DNA of 21,281 nucleotides from an uncultured Lachnospiraceae bacterium (GCA_910586095.1 CAJUHQ010000063.1:1-21281), one strand, 5' to 3'. Numbered from the stretch's first letter, positions 1 through 8,270 are shown. Notes: generated by a model from the sequence alone, not told the origin. Translations and numbers: made by a program.

Positions 1-2
1 GT

Positions 3-839
3 ATTGCTATATTTAGTTATTTGCCATTTGATACAGGTAGGTTTTCTCAGTATTTGTTTACAGTGCTGCCAGAAGGTCTTACTCCTTTGTTAAAGCAGAT
101 TTTGACAGAAGCCTATGTAGAGAGCAGCACAATGATAAAATCTTTTACAATGCTTGGTATGCTCTTTTGTGGTTCTAAAGGAGTGTATGCTGTTATTATA
201 GGAATGAATGCAGTGTATGGCATTAGAGAAACCAGAAGCGGTATAGTTTTGTATATCCTTGCAATTGTGTATGTCTTGGTGTTTTTTGCCGCGCTAGGGC
301 TGATGATGATATTGATTGTCTTAGGAAATGAAATTTTTGACTGGGTTATTCGATTGGTTCCTAGTCTCATGGTATTTAAAAATCTTTTTCGATATGGAAA
401 ATATCCTTGTATGTTAGTAGTGCTTTTGGCATTTTTCTTGCTAGTCTATATGAATGTGCCGAATCGCAAGTCAAAGATACGCTATGAATTTCCAGGAGCA
501 GTATTTTCAACAATAGTGTGGCTTGTTTATTCGTGGGCATTTGCTTTTTATATCAGCAATTTTGGAAATTATTCGGTTACATATGGAAGTCTTGCTACAA
601 TTGTAATTTTTATTTTATGGCTTTATGGGACGATGAATATTGTGTTTGTCGGGGCAGAACTGAATGTAGTGCTGCGCAAATTTGCAGAGTATGGATACAA
701 TTACAGACATGCATATGAATATTACAAAGATAAGTATCATGGAGATTTGTTAAACAAAGATCGTATTGTCATTTTTCGACGCAGAAAAAAACAAGATAAA
801 ATTAGCACGCAGCAAAAGGAAGGGGGCAGCGGCTTATGA
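3..839 (+). CDS. YihY/BrkB-family (UPF0761) membrane protein, 5'-truncated by window edge
   Basis: The reading frame is open to the first bases of the window, so the N-terminus is missing. About 278 residues are visible, against roughly 300 or more for complete family members. Several hydrophobic membrane segments are seen, around window residues 40-60, 80-105, 135-152, 165-185 and 195-220. The C-terminal part carries the family-like stretch NYSVTYGSLATIVIFILWLY followed by GAELN, which is the main reason for the call. The tail after the last helix is short and basic (RRRKKQDK) and likely cytoplasmic. YihY/BrkB proteins are inner-membrane proteins of uncertain function. Early annotation as ribonuclease BN was mistaken, and no transport substrate can be inferred here. 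The stop codon overlaps the start of the next small ORF (ATGA), which suggests co-translation. Confidence 0.85.
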   Translation: MAIFSYLPFDTGRFSQYLFTVLPEGLTPLLKQILTEAYVESSTMIKSFTMLGMLFCGSKGVYAVIIGMNAVYGIRETRSGIVLYILAIVYVLVFFAALGLMMILIVLGNEIFDWVIRLVPSLMVFKNLFRYGKYPCMLVVLLAFFLLVYMNVPNRKSKIRYEFPGAVFSTIVWLVYSWAFAFYISNFGNYSVTYGSLATIVIFILWLYGTMNIVFVGAELNVVLRKFAEYGYNYRHAYEYYKDKYHGDLLNKDRIVIFRRRKKQDKISTQQKEGGSGL

Positions 840-1006
840 TGTGCATGTTTTGTGGGAACAGGGAAAAATGTTGGGGAGATAAGCGCGACGAGGAACTTGA
901 AACAGAGTGGGTAAAATGTGGCTATGATGAGTATGTATTAGATGAAAGGATTGAGATTGAAGAATTGCTAGAAGAATCAAACAGGCGTATGGAAGGAACA
1001 GTATAG
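836..1006 (+). CDS. Small cysteine-containing acidic protein (56 aa), unknown function
   Basis: This is a 56-codon ORF whose ATG at 836 overlaps the TGA of the YihY-like gene by four bases (ATGA). It is preceded by a strong purine-rich site (AAGGAAGGGGG, about 816-827). The protein begins MMCMFCGNREKCWGD, giving Cys3, Cys6 and Cys12 in a CxxC-x5-C arrangement, plus Cys28. The rest is strongly acidic (EELETEW, IEIEELLEES) and ends at 1006. The N-terminal cysteine spacing would suit a small zinc- or iron-binding knuckle, but this is inference. Evidence for a real gene is the coupling geometry, the ribosome site and the biased amino-acid content. I do not recognise the family. ATG 839 and ATG 848 are alternative starts with worse spacing. 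Confidence 0.6.
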   Translation: MMCMFCGNREKCWGDKRDEELETEWVKCGYDEYVLDERIEIEELLEESNRRMEGTV

Positions 1007-1008
1007 TG

Positions 1009-1030
1009 AAAAAAGAACTATAGTTCTATA
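1009..1030 (-). terminator. Possible weak terminator of the SH3b gene
   Basis: A perfect 14-bp palindrome AGAACTATAGTTCT (1014-1027) is followed, on the minus strand, by a run of six T. It lies about 30 nt past the SH3b stop, between two convergent genes. The stem is short (5 bp if TATA is the loop), so termination would be weak. The palindrome could instead be a protein-binding site. Confidence 0.4.
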
Positions 1031-1056
1031 TCAAAGGGGCGATTTTACTACAAGAG

Positions 1057-1497
1057 TTATTCGTTGATGATAATAACATAGCTAGAAGAGATATATCCTT
1101 CCTCGTCCTGATATTGTACTTTGGTCCAACCATTATTCTGTATCTCAATAATATCAAAGGTAGTGCCTTCGTCTACGGTTTCAAGAACTTTGGCATCCGT
1201 TGAAGGGGCATTGCGAATGTTGACTCGCGTAGAAGTCTTGCCGCGCATAGTAGTTAAGGATTCAGGCTCTGTGGCAGAAGGAAGCTGTGCTGTGTCAGGC
1301 GATGTTGAAGGGATAGTTGGCATATTGTCAGCAATGGCGGTCTCCTCAGTAATGACAACACTGTCTGGCTCCGTAACAGTGATGTAGCGTGGACGCGTTG
1401 CAATACAAAAAATTAAAAAACATATGGAAATTGACATCAACGTAATGATACCCATAAGAATAGCAGATATAGTCGATTTCTTCATATAAATACTCAT
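1057..1497 (-). CDS. Membrane-anchored SH3b (bacterial SH3) domain protein
   Basis: 146 aa. A short basic start (MSIYMKK) is followed by one hydrophobic segment (about residues 10-33), which would serve as an uncleaved signal anchor. Next is a Pro/Ser/Thr/Glu-rich linker (about 36-82), then a C-terminal SH3b domain (about 84-144) with the typical N-terminal signature VNIRNAPSTDAKVLETVDEG and a closing GYISSSYV strand. SH3b domains commonly bind peptidoglycan or stem-peptide ligands, so an extracytoplasmic cell-wall role is likely. No catalytic domain is attached. The start at 1497 is set by GAGAAGGGAGC directly upstream; Met5 is a weaker alternative. The gene has its own promoter about 160 nt upstream and a leader that shares an element with the second chrA-like gene. 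Confidence 0.8.
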   Translation of the reverse strand: MSIYMKKSTISAILMGIITLMSISICFLIFCIATRPRYITVTEPDSVVITEETAIADNMPTIPSTSPDTAQLPSATEPESLTTMRGKTSTRVNIRNAPSTDAKVLETVDEGTTFDIIEIQNNGWTKVQYQDEEGYISSSYVIIINE

Positions 1498-1577
1498 GCT
1501 CCCTTCTCAACCTGTAAATAATATGTTGTTGTCTTCAAGACCAAATTTATATCGCGAACAATATTCATACTGGCGAA
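1498..1577 (-). repeat. Shared ~80-nt 5'-leader element, copy A (upstream of SH3b gene)
   Basis: Read on the minus strand, this leader aligns with 13307-13230 almost without gaps. By hand, roughly 57 of 78 positions match. Conserved blocks include CCAGT, ATTGTTCGC, CTTGAAG, a CAA-rich block and TTGAGAA-GGAGC, which ends at the ribosome binding site. It lies between a predicted promoter and the start codon, so it would be transcribed. A short hairpin (GTCT...AGAC) lies just upstream of it. Function unknown. Confidence 0.6.
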
Positions 1578-1633
1578 TTTGTCTGCTTTAGACAGCTCAA
1601 ATATAGATAAAAATAATACAGTTACTATTCTTT

Positions 1634-1662
1634 AGTATAGCTTAAATTTGTGAAAATGGCAA
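1634..1662 (-). promoter_or_regulatory. Sigma-A-type promoter of SH3b gene
   Basis: On the minus strand, TTGCCA (1662-1657) is followed by a 17-nt spacer and TATACT (1639-1634). Transcription would start near 1627 and give a leader of about 130 nt that contains the shared element. Confidence 0.65.
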
Positions 1663-1797
1663 GAAATCATATGTTTTCCCTCATAAGCTAATAATTTATT
1701 AATAATATTGTAATAGTTTATGTCTATTGTTAGTTTCTACCAAGATTTTAAATATTTTGGGATGAGCAACTACTATGTGATCTGCAAAAATTCCCTC

Positions 1798-1826
1798 TTT
1801 ACAAATTGCAAAAAGTTTATTATAAT
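1798..1826 (+). promoter_or_regulatory. Sigma-A-type promoter of gltB
   Basis: TTTACA (1798-1803) is followed by a 17-nt spacer and a perfect TATAAT (1821-1826). The predicted start near 1833 gives a gltB leader of about 175 nt. No plus-strand gene lies between 1006 and this site, so the hairpin that follows belongs to the gltB transcript or to a separate short RNA. Confidence 0.7.
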
Positions 1827-1853
1827 GTGAACAGCAAAAAATATTTAGAGAGT

Positions 1854-1900
1854 AAAAGCAACCAAAGGCGGTTTATATGCGTTTTTTGGTTGCTTTTTTA
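1854..1900 (+). terminator. Terminator-like hairpin in the gltB leader (candidate attenuator)
   Basis: A 13-bp stem pairs AAAAGCAACCAAA (1854-1866) with TTTGGTTGCTTTT (1885-1897) and runs into a T-rich tail. It begins only about 20 nt after the predicted transcription start and about 110 nt before the gltB ATG. This is the geometry of a leader attenuator, since no upstream plus-strand gene needs terminating here. A second small hairpin, TATGCGC-AGAA-GCGTATA (1899-1916), follows directly. Confidence 0.6.
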
Positions 1901-1960
1901 TGCGCAGAAGCGTATAGGGAAGTTCATTGCTGCAATTATAGTATCAAGAGTCCATTTTAG
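1877..1960 (+). CDS. Possible 27-codon leader ORF overlapping the gltB leader hairpin
   Basis: An ATG in the loop of the leader hairpin (1877) is preceded by AAAGGCGG (about 1864-1871), which is close to a Shine-Dalgarno sequence and has suitable spacing. The ORF reads through the 3' arm of the hairpin and ends at 1960, about 48 nt before gltB. The peptide starts MRFLVAFLCAEAY and contains adjacent Cys residues (HCCN) but no run of Gln or Glu codons. A ribosome entering here would disrupt the hairpin, so it could act as a leader peptide. Short ORFs of this size also arise by chance. Confidence 0.3.
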   Translation: MRFLVAFLCAEAYREVHCCNYSIKSPF

Positions 1961-2008
1961 TAAAAATAGCAGGTAATAGACTGAAAATTTGCAGGTTGAG
2001 AAAGGAGC

Positions 2009-5000
2009 ATGGTTAGTAAAATGTTTGATGTAAGGATGGATGTTCCAAAAGCGCCACTTTATAGAACGGTATTTGAACATGATAACTGTGGAATCGGTGC
2101 AGTTGTGAATATTAAAGGTAACAAAACACATGAAACAGTAGAAAATGCCCTAAAAATTGTGGAAAACCTAGAGCACAGAGCTGGAAAGGATGCAAAAGGA
2201 AAAACTGGCGACGGTGTGGGAATTATGGTACAGATCGGGCACTCGTTTTTTAGCAGGGTTGCAAAAGCACTTGATATTGAGCTTGGTCAGGAGCGCGAAT
2301 ATGGTGTTGGAATGTTCTTTTTTCCGCAAGATGAGCTAAAGAGAAATCAGGCCAAAAAGATGTTTGAGATTATTGTCGAGAAAGAGGGACTAGAGTTTTT
2401 GGGCTGGAGAAAGGTGCCTTGTGTGCCCTCTGTGTTGGGCCATAAGGCTGTTGAGTGTATGCCATATATTATGCAGGCATTTGTCAAGAAGCCTGTAAAT
2501 GTGGAGAAGGGGCTTGCTTTTGACAGAAAGCTTTATATTGTCAGGCGCGTGTTTGAACAGAGTTCTGATAATACGTATGTGGTATCTCTTAGCAGCAGGA
2601 CTATTGTCTACAAAGGCATGTTTCTCGTGACACAGCTTCGAACATTTTTTAAGGATTTGCAAAGTGGTGATTATGTATCGGCTATTGCGATTGTACACTC
2701 ACGTTTTTCTACCAATACTAATCCTAGCTGGGAGAGAGCACATCCAAATCGTTTGATCGTACACAATGGTGAGATTAATACGATACGTGGCAATGTAGAC
2801 AAGATGGTTGCACGCGAGGAAAATATGGAGTCAGAATCACTAAGCCGTGAGTTTCACAAGGTGTTGCCAGTAGTGAGTGTGTCAGGTTCAGATTCTGCTA
2901 TGCTTGATAATACGTTAGAGTTTCTTGTCATGAGTGGGATGGACCTGCCACTTGCAGTTATGATTACGATACCAGAACCATGGGCAAACAACAAAACAAT
3001 GTCTCAGTCCAAAAAAGACTTTTATCAGTATTATGCGACGATGATGGAACCGTGGGATGGTCCAGCTTCGATTCTGTTTTCGGATGGCGATATTATGGGA
3101 GCAGTTCTTGATAGAAATGGGCTTCGTCCATCACGTTACTATATCACTTCAGATGACCAGTTGATTCTTTCTTCTGAGGTGGGGGTACTTCCAATAGATG
3201 TGACCAAAATTGTCAAAAAAGATCGGTTGCGTCCTGGAAAAATGCTCTTGGTTGACACCATAAAGGGAGAGGTGATTGACGACGATACCCTTAAGGAAAA
3301 GTATGCAAAAAGACGTCCCTATGGAGAGTGGTTGGATTCTAGCTTGGTAGCGCTCAAGGAATTGAAGATTCCAAATGTGAGAGTTCCAGAGTTTTCTCAT
3401 GAGGAACGGCAGCGCATGCAAAAAGCATTTGGCTATACCTATGAGGAGTTAAAGACTAGTATCCTTCCAATGGCAAAAAATGGTACAGAGAGTATTGGTG
3501 CAATGGGAGTGGATACACCGATACCAGTACTTTCTAAGACACATCATCAATTATCACACTACTTTAAACAGCAGTTTGCGCAGGTAACAAACCCTCCTAT
3601 CGATGCGATTCGCGAAGAGATTGTTACATCAACCACCATATATATAGGAAAGGATGGAAATCTATTACAAGATACAGAAAAAAATTGTAATGTACTAAAA
3701 GTAGATAACCCTATTCTTACGACGACAGATCTTCTTAAAATTAAGAGTATGAAAAAAGAAGGCTTTCAGATAGAAGTTATTCCAATTATTTATTATAAAA
3801 ATACCAGTCTTGAACGAGCGATTGACCGATTGTATGTGGAAGTGGATCGTGCATATCGAAATGGCGTGAATGTTATGATTCTCTCCGATCGCGGTGTGGA
3901 TGAAAATCATGTGGCAATCCCATCACTGCTTGCAGTGTCAGCGATACAAAAGCATTTGGTGCGCACCAAAAAAAGAACAGGTGTCGCGTTGATTTTAGAG
4001 TCAGCAGAACCACGTGAAGTACATGATTTTGCAACACTGATTGGATATGGAGCTTGTGCAGTCAATCCATATTTAGCACAGGAGTCCATCAAAGAACTGA
4101 TTGACAGCGGGATGCTTGAAAAAGACTATCATGCGGCAGTAGATGATTACAATGACGCGATTCTTCATGGTATTGTAAAGATTGCATCTAAAATGGGAAT
4201 TTCTACTATTCAATCCTATCAAGGGTCCCAGATTTTTGAAGCGGTTGGCATTGATGTCAATGTGGTGAATAAATACTTTACAGATACTGTGTGTAGAGTA
4301 GGAGGAGTGACATTACAGGACATTGCAAAGGAAGTTGATGCATTGCACTCGCTGGCATTTGATCCGCTAGGCCTTGCCACAGATTTGACATTGGATAGTT
4401 CAGGGCAACATAAATTGAGAAGTGGTGCAGAAGAACATTTGTATGATCCTGCTACGATTCATCTGTTGCAACAGGCAACACAAAGAGGAGACTATGGTTT
4501 ATTTCAACAGTATTCAGCTTTGATTAATGCACAAGACGGTGATACAACAAACGTAGTAAGAAATATTAGAGGACTGATGGAGTTTTGTTATCCCAAGACA
4601 GGAATTTCACTAGAAGAAGTAGAGAGTGTGGAAAGCATTGTCACTCGATTTAAGACAGGAGCGATGTCATATGGTTCGATCTCTAAAGAAGCACACGAAA
4701 CTCTCGCAATTGCAATGAATAGACTGCACGGCAAGTCTAATAGTGGAGAAGGCGGTGAGGAAGTCGAGCGCATGGAGATTGGGCGTGATGGGCTCAATCG
4801 GTGTTCTGCAATCAAACAAGTGGCTAGTGGACGGTTTGGTGTGACAAGCAAATATTTAGTCAGTGCGCAGGAGATTCAGATTAAGATGGCGCAGGGTGCA
4901 AAGCCTGGTGAAGGCGGACATTTGCCGGCTGAGAAAGTGTATCCGTGGATTGCAAAGACAAGACATTCAACACCTGGTGTTGGATTGATCTCTCCGCCAC

Positions 5001-6580
5001 CTCATCATGATATCTATTCGATTGAAGATCTTGCCCAGTTAATTTATGATCTAAAAAATGCCAACAAAGATGCGCGAATCAGTGTTAAGCTGGTTTCTGA
5101 AGCAGGGGTTGGAACGGTTGCAGCGGGGGGTGCCAAGGCAGGAGCGCAGGTAGTCTTGATTTCTGGCTATGATGGTGGAACAGGAGCTGCACCGCGAAGT
5201 TCTATTCACAATGCAGGACTTCCATGGGAACTTGGGCTTGCAGAGACACACCAGACATTGATTCAGAATGGGCTTAGAAATAAAGTTCGCATTGAGACGG
5301 ATGGAAAACTAATGACAGGGCGCGATGTAGCTATTGCTGCTATATTAGGTGCAGAAGAGTTTGGGTTTGCGACAGCACCTCTTGTAACAATGGGATGTGT
5401 GATGATGCGTGTCTGCAATTTAGACACATGTCCTGTGGGGATTGCAACCCAAAATCCAGAGTTGAGAAAGCGTTTTCGCGGAAAGCCAGAGTATGTGATG
5501 AATTTTATGAGATTTATTGCGCAGGAGCTTCGCGAATATATGGCGCGACTGGGTGTACGAACAGTAGATGAGCTAGTCGGGCGTACAGATTTACTAAAAA
5601 CAAAGGAGAAACTTCCAGAGAAGACAATCCAATTAGATTTAAGCCAAATCTTAAACAATCCATATATAAACGAAAAAGCAGTGTTTGATCCCAAACAGGC
5701 GTATGATTTTGAACTAGAAAAGACACTTGATGAGCGTGTACTTATCAAACAGTTTGGCAATGCACTTGAAACGAAACAGAAGAAGCGCATAGAAGTGGAA
5801 GTCACTAACACAGACCGCGCTTTTGGAACGATTTTAGGCTCAGAGATTACAAAGCGTTATGATGATACAGTGGAGGAAGATACATTTCAGGTTCTTTGCA
5901 AGGGAGCAGGTGGACAAAGTTTTGGAGCATTTATTCCAAAAGGACTGACGCTAGAACTTGCAGGCGATTCTAATGACTATTTTGGTAAAGGACTATCAGG
6001 AGGCAAGCTCATTGTCTATCCACCTAAAGGCAGTCGTTTTCGACAGGATGAAAACATTATTATTGGAAATGTGGCGCTATATGGAGCAACAAGTGGCAAG
6101 GTATTTATCAATGGTGTGGCAGGAGAACGGTTCTGTGTCAGGAATTCTGGTGCGATTGCGGTCGTAGAAGGGGTAGGCGATCATGGGTGTGAGTATATGA
6201 CAGGCGGGCGTGTTGTCGTGCTTGGAAGTACAGGTAAAAATTTTGCTGCTGGCATGAGCGGAGGAATTGCCTATGTGCTAGATGAGGAGAATGATCTCTA
6301 CATGCGGGTAAACAAGAAGATGGTTTCTATGAGAGAAATTACCAACAAATATGATGTTTTGGAGCTTAAGGGAATGATTAAGGACCATGTAGCTTATACC
6401 AATTCGGATAAGGGAAAAGCAATCTTAGATCATTTTGGAGAGTATTTGCCGAAGTTTAAGAAAATTATTCCATATGACTATGACCAAGTACTCAAAACGA
6501 TTGTACAGATGGAGGAGAAAGGATTGAGTGCTGAACAGGCACAGATAGAGGCTTTTTATGCCAATATGCATAAAAAGTAA
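2009..6580 (+). CDS. gltB: Glutamate synthase (NADPH), large (alpha) subunit
   Basis: 1523 aa, full length for the family. It hydrolyses glutamine and channels the ammonia to 2-oxoglutarate to make glutamate, acting with GltD. The class II glutaminase domain starts at Cys27 in HDNCGIGAV; the preceding 26 residues are a propeptide expected to be cleaved so that Cys27 becomes the N-terminal nucleophile. The HSRFSTNTNPSW and HNGEINTIRGN motifs lie near residues 230-260. A central linking domain (about 470-770) is followed by the FMN/synthase barrel, with TGAMSYGSIS at 883, GYDGGTGAAP near 1055, and the 3Fe-4S cysteines Cys1130, Cys1136 and Cys1141. The C-terminal GXGXG beta-helix (about 1260-1480) is intact. 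The start has an excellent site (GAGAAAGGAGC). No frameshift was seen. Confidence 0.97.
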   Translation: MVSKMFDVRMDVPKAPLYRTVFEHDNCGIGAVVNIKGNKTHETVENALKIVENLEHRAGKDAKGKTGDGVGIMVQIGHSFFSRVAKALDIELGQEREYGVGMFFFPQDELKRNQAKKMFEIIVEKEGLEFLGWRKVPCVPSVLGHKAVECMPYIMQAFVKKPVNVEKGLAFDRKLYIVRRVFEQSSDNTYVVSLSSRTIVYKGMFLVTQLRTFFKDLQSGDYVSAIAIVHSRFSTNTNPSWERAHPNRLIVHNGEINTIRGNVDKMVAREENMESESLSREFHKVLPVVSVSGSDSAMLDNTLEFLVMSGMDLPLAVMITIPEPWANNKTMSQSKKDFYQYYATMMEPWDGPASILFSDGDIMGAVLDRNGLRPSRYYITSDDQLILSSEVGVLPIDVTKIVKKDRLRPGKMLLVDTIKGEVIDDDTLKEKYAKRRPYGEWLDSSLVALKELKIPNVRVPEFSHEERQRMQKAFGYTYEELKTSILPMAKNGTESIGAMGVDTPIPVLSKTHHQLSHYFKQQFAQVTNPPIDAIREEIVTSTTIYIGKDGNLLQDTEKNCNVLKVDNPILTTTDLLKIKSMKKEGFQIEVIPIIYYKNTSLERAIDRLYVEVDRAYRNGVNVMILSDRGVDENHVAIPSLLAVSAIQKHLVRTKKRTGVALILESAEPREVHDFATLIGYGACAVNPYLAQESIKELIDSGMLEKDYHAAVDDYNDAILHGIVKIASKMGISTIQSYQGSQIFEAVGIDVNVVNKYFTDTVCRVGGVTLQDIAKEVDALHSLAFDPLGLATDLTLDSSGQHKLRSGAEEHLYDPATIHLLQQATQRGDYGLFQQYSALINAQDGDTTNVVRNIRGLMEFCYPKTGISLEEVESVESIVTRFKTGAMSYGSISKEAHETLAIAMNRLHGKSNSGEGGEEVERMEIGRDGLNRCSAIKQVASGRFGVTSKYLVSAQEIQIKMAQGAKPGEGGHLPAEKVYPWIAKTRHSTPGVGLISPPPHHDIYSIEDLAQLIYDLKNANKDARISVKLVSEAGVGTVAAGGAKAGAQVVLISGYDGGTGAAPRSSIHNAGLPWELGLAETHQTLIQNGLRNKVRIETDGKLMTGRDVAIAAILGAEEFGFATAPLVTMGCVMMRVCNLDTCPVGIATQNPELRKRFRGKPEYVMNFMRFIAQELREYMARLGVRTVDELVGRTDLLKTKEKLPEKTIQLDLSQILNNPYINEKAVFDPKQAYDFELEKTLDERVLIKQFGNALETKQKKRIEVEVTNTDRAFGTILGSEITKRYDDTVEEDTFQVLCKGAGGQSFGAFIPKGLTLELAGDSNDYFGKGLSGGKLIVYPPKGSRFRQDENIIIGNVALYGATSGKVFINGVAGERFCVRNSGAIAVVEGVGDHGCEYMTGGRVVVLGSTGKNFAAGMSGGIAYVLDEENDLYMRVNKKMVSMREITNKYDVLELKGMIKDHVAYTNSDKGKAILDHFGEYLPKFKKIIPYDYDQVLKTIVQMEEKGLSAEQAQIEAFYANMHKK

Positions 6581-6685
6581 GAATACTGTATGAAAGTGAT
6601 GTCAAAATGTGAAAATGTAACCAAGTGTTTGTTTAGATTTGGCAATTGATTTGCAATCGAAAAGAGCAGATGGATGGGGGTAAAA

Positions 6686-8179
6686 ATGGGAAAGCCAACA
6701 GGATTTTTAGAATATGAGCGAAAAACTGCCACGGCACAGTCGCCAAAAGAAAGGATTCAGCATTTTCATGAGTTTCATGAGCATCTTCCCATAGAGGAGC
6801 AGCAAAAACAGGGAGCTAGATGTATGGAGTGTGGTGTGCCATTTTGCCAGTCTGGAATGACAATTGCAGGGATGACTTCGGGCTGTCCATTGCACAATTT
6901 AGTACCAGAGTGGAATGATTTAGTGTATACAGGAAACTGGGAACGCGCTTATGATCGATTGAAGAAAACCAACAATTTTCCAGAGTTTACATCTAGAGTA
7001 TGTCCAGCACTTTGCGAACATGCCTGTACATGTGGATTATATGGTGATGCGGTGGCAACAAAAGAAAATGAGTATGCGATTATTGAGAATGCGTACAAGA
7101 TGGGACTTGCAGCAGCAAAACCACCTAAAGTTCGCACCAATAAAACAGTAGCAGTGATTGGCAGTGGGCCTGCGGGATTGACAGTTGCAGATCAGCTCAA
7201 TAAGCGTGGTCATCATGTGACTGTATTTGAGAGAAGTGATCGCATAGGAGGTCTATTGATGTATGGTATTCCTAATATGAAGTTGGAAAAGCACATTATT
7301 GAGCGTAAGATTCGCGTGATGGAGGAGGAAGGGGTTACTTTTGTCACAGGTGCAGATATTGGTATAGATACAAAGTCTATGAAACTGATAAAGGGATTTG
7401 ACAGAATTGTTCTGGCTTGTGGCGCTTCAAATCCACGTGATCTCAATGTACAAGGAAGGGATGCTAAAGGGATTTATTTTGCAGTGGATTTTTTAAAGAA
7501 AGTAACAAAGAGTCTTCTCGATTCGGAGTTTACAGATGGTGCATATGTGCCTGTCAAGGGGAAAAGTGTGGTAGTAATCGGCGGCGGAGATACAGGAAAC
7601 GACTGTGTTGGAACTGCGCTTCGTCTCGGCGCGAAATCTGTGGTACAGATTGAGATGATGCCAAAGGCTCCAGATACAAGAGCAGATCATAATCCATGGC
7701 CACAGTGGCCTAAAGTCTGCAAGACAGATTATGGTCAGGAGGAGGCGATAGCCGTATTTGGCAAAGATCCGCGTATATATGATACGACAGTCAAGGAGTT
7801 TATCAAAGATAAGGATGGCAATCTTACTGCTGTAAAAACAGTGAAGTTGATATGGGAGAAAAATGCACAGACAGGCAAAATGGACAGAAAGGAAATAGCC
7901 AACAGTGAAAAGGTCATAGAGGCACAAGTAGTATTGATTGCTGCTGGTTTTCTAGGCTGTCAGAAATATGTTGCAGATGCATTTCAGATAACACTCGACG
8001 ATCGGACCAATGTCAGAACAGAGCCAGGCACGTTTAGAACCAACAAAGAAAATGTTTTTGTAGCAGGCGATATGCATACAGGACAGTCACTTGTAGTCAA
8101 AGCGATTCGGCAAGGGCGCGAATGTGCTCGCGAAGTAGATGAGAGTCTGATGGGATATTCCAATATGTATGTCCAATAA
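6686..8179 (+). CDS. gltD: Glutamate synthase (NADPH), small (beta) subunit
   Basis: 497 aa from the ATG at 6686, with an in-frame ATG at 6674 as the alternative. I chose 6686 because GGGGGT lies at the right distance and the product begins MGKPTGFLEYERK, as is usual for GltD. The N-terminal cysteines Cys46, Cys49, Cys54 and Cys67, plus the group VCPALCEHAC (Cys106, Cys110, Cys114), fit the two 4Fe-4S clusters of the family. An FAD-binding GSGPAG motif is at 159-164 and an NADPH-binding GGGDTG motif at 299-304. It passes electrons from NADPH through FAD and the Fe-S centres to GltB. It follows gltB by about 105 nt with no terminator seen between, so the two are probably one operon closed by the hairpin at 8196-8233. 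Confidence 0.95.
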   Translation: MGKPTGFLEYERKTATAQSPKERIQHFHEFHEHLPIEEQQKQGARCMECGVPFCQSGMTIAGMTSGCPLHNLVPEWNDLVYTGNWERAYDRLKKTNNFPEFTSRVCPALCEHACTCGLYGDAVATKENEYAIIENAYKMGLAAAKPPKVRTNKTVAVIGSGPAGLTVADQLNKRGHHVTVFERSDRIGGLLMYGIPNMKLEKHIIERKIRVMEEEGVTFVTGADIGIDTKSMKLIKGFDRIVLACGASNPRDLNVQGRDAKGIYFAVDFLKKVTKSLLDSEFTDGAYVPVKGKSVVVIGGGDTGNDCVGTALRLGAKSVVQIEMMPKAPDTRADHNPWPQWPKVCKTDYGQEEAIAVFGKDPRIYDTTVKEFIKDKDGNLTAVKTVKLIWEKNAQTGKMDRKEIANSEKVIEAQVVLIAAGFLGCQKYVADAFQITLDDRTNVRTEPGTFRTNKENVFVAGDMHTGQSLVVKAIRQGRECAREVDESLMGYSNMYVQ

Positions 8180-8195
8180 AAAGGACAAATGAGAT

Positions 8196-8233
8196 AAAAA
8201 CCTTGTGGTTGTTTTGACAACTACAAGGTTTTT
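8196..8233 (+). terminator. Rho-independent terminator after gltBD
   Basis: A 16-bp stem pairs AAAAACCTTGTGGTTG (8196-8211) with CAACTACAAGGTTTTT (8218-8233), with one G-U pair and a 6-nt loop. The right arm ends in a T run. It lies 17 nt after the gltD stop. This A-stem-T form could also work on the opposite strand. Confidence 0.9.
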
Positions 8234-8270
8234 GTCAAATAATGATATCGTAAACTCACATCATGCAATC

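Noticed and set aside
5263..5811. 182-codon open frame antisense to gltB
   Set aside because: It is a shadow of the conserved gltB frame, Ser/Phe/Arg-rich with no domain, no ribosome site and no promoter.
6581..6685. Separate promoter or terminator between gltB and gltD
   Set aside because: No convincing -35/-10 pair or hairpin with T run was found in the 105-nt gap, so the genes are treated as one operon.
7493..7927. 144-codon open frame antisense to gltD
   Set aside because: Composition is Cys/Leu/Ile/His-rich as expected from reverse-complemented coding DNA. It lies wholly inside gltD, whose motifs are intact.
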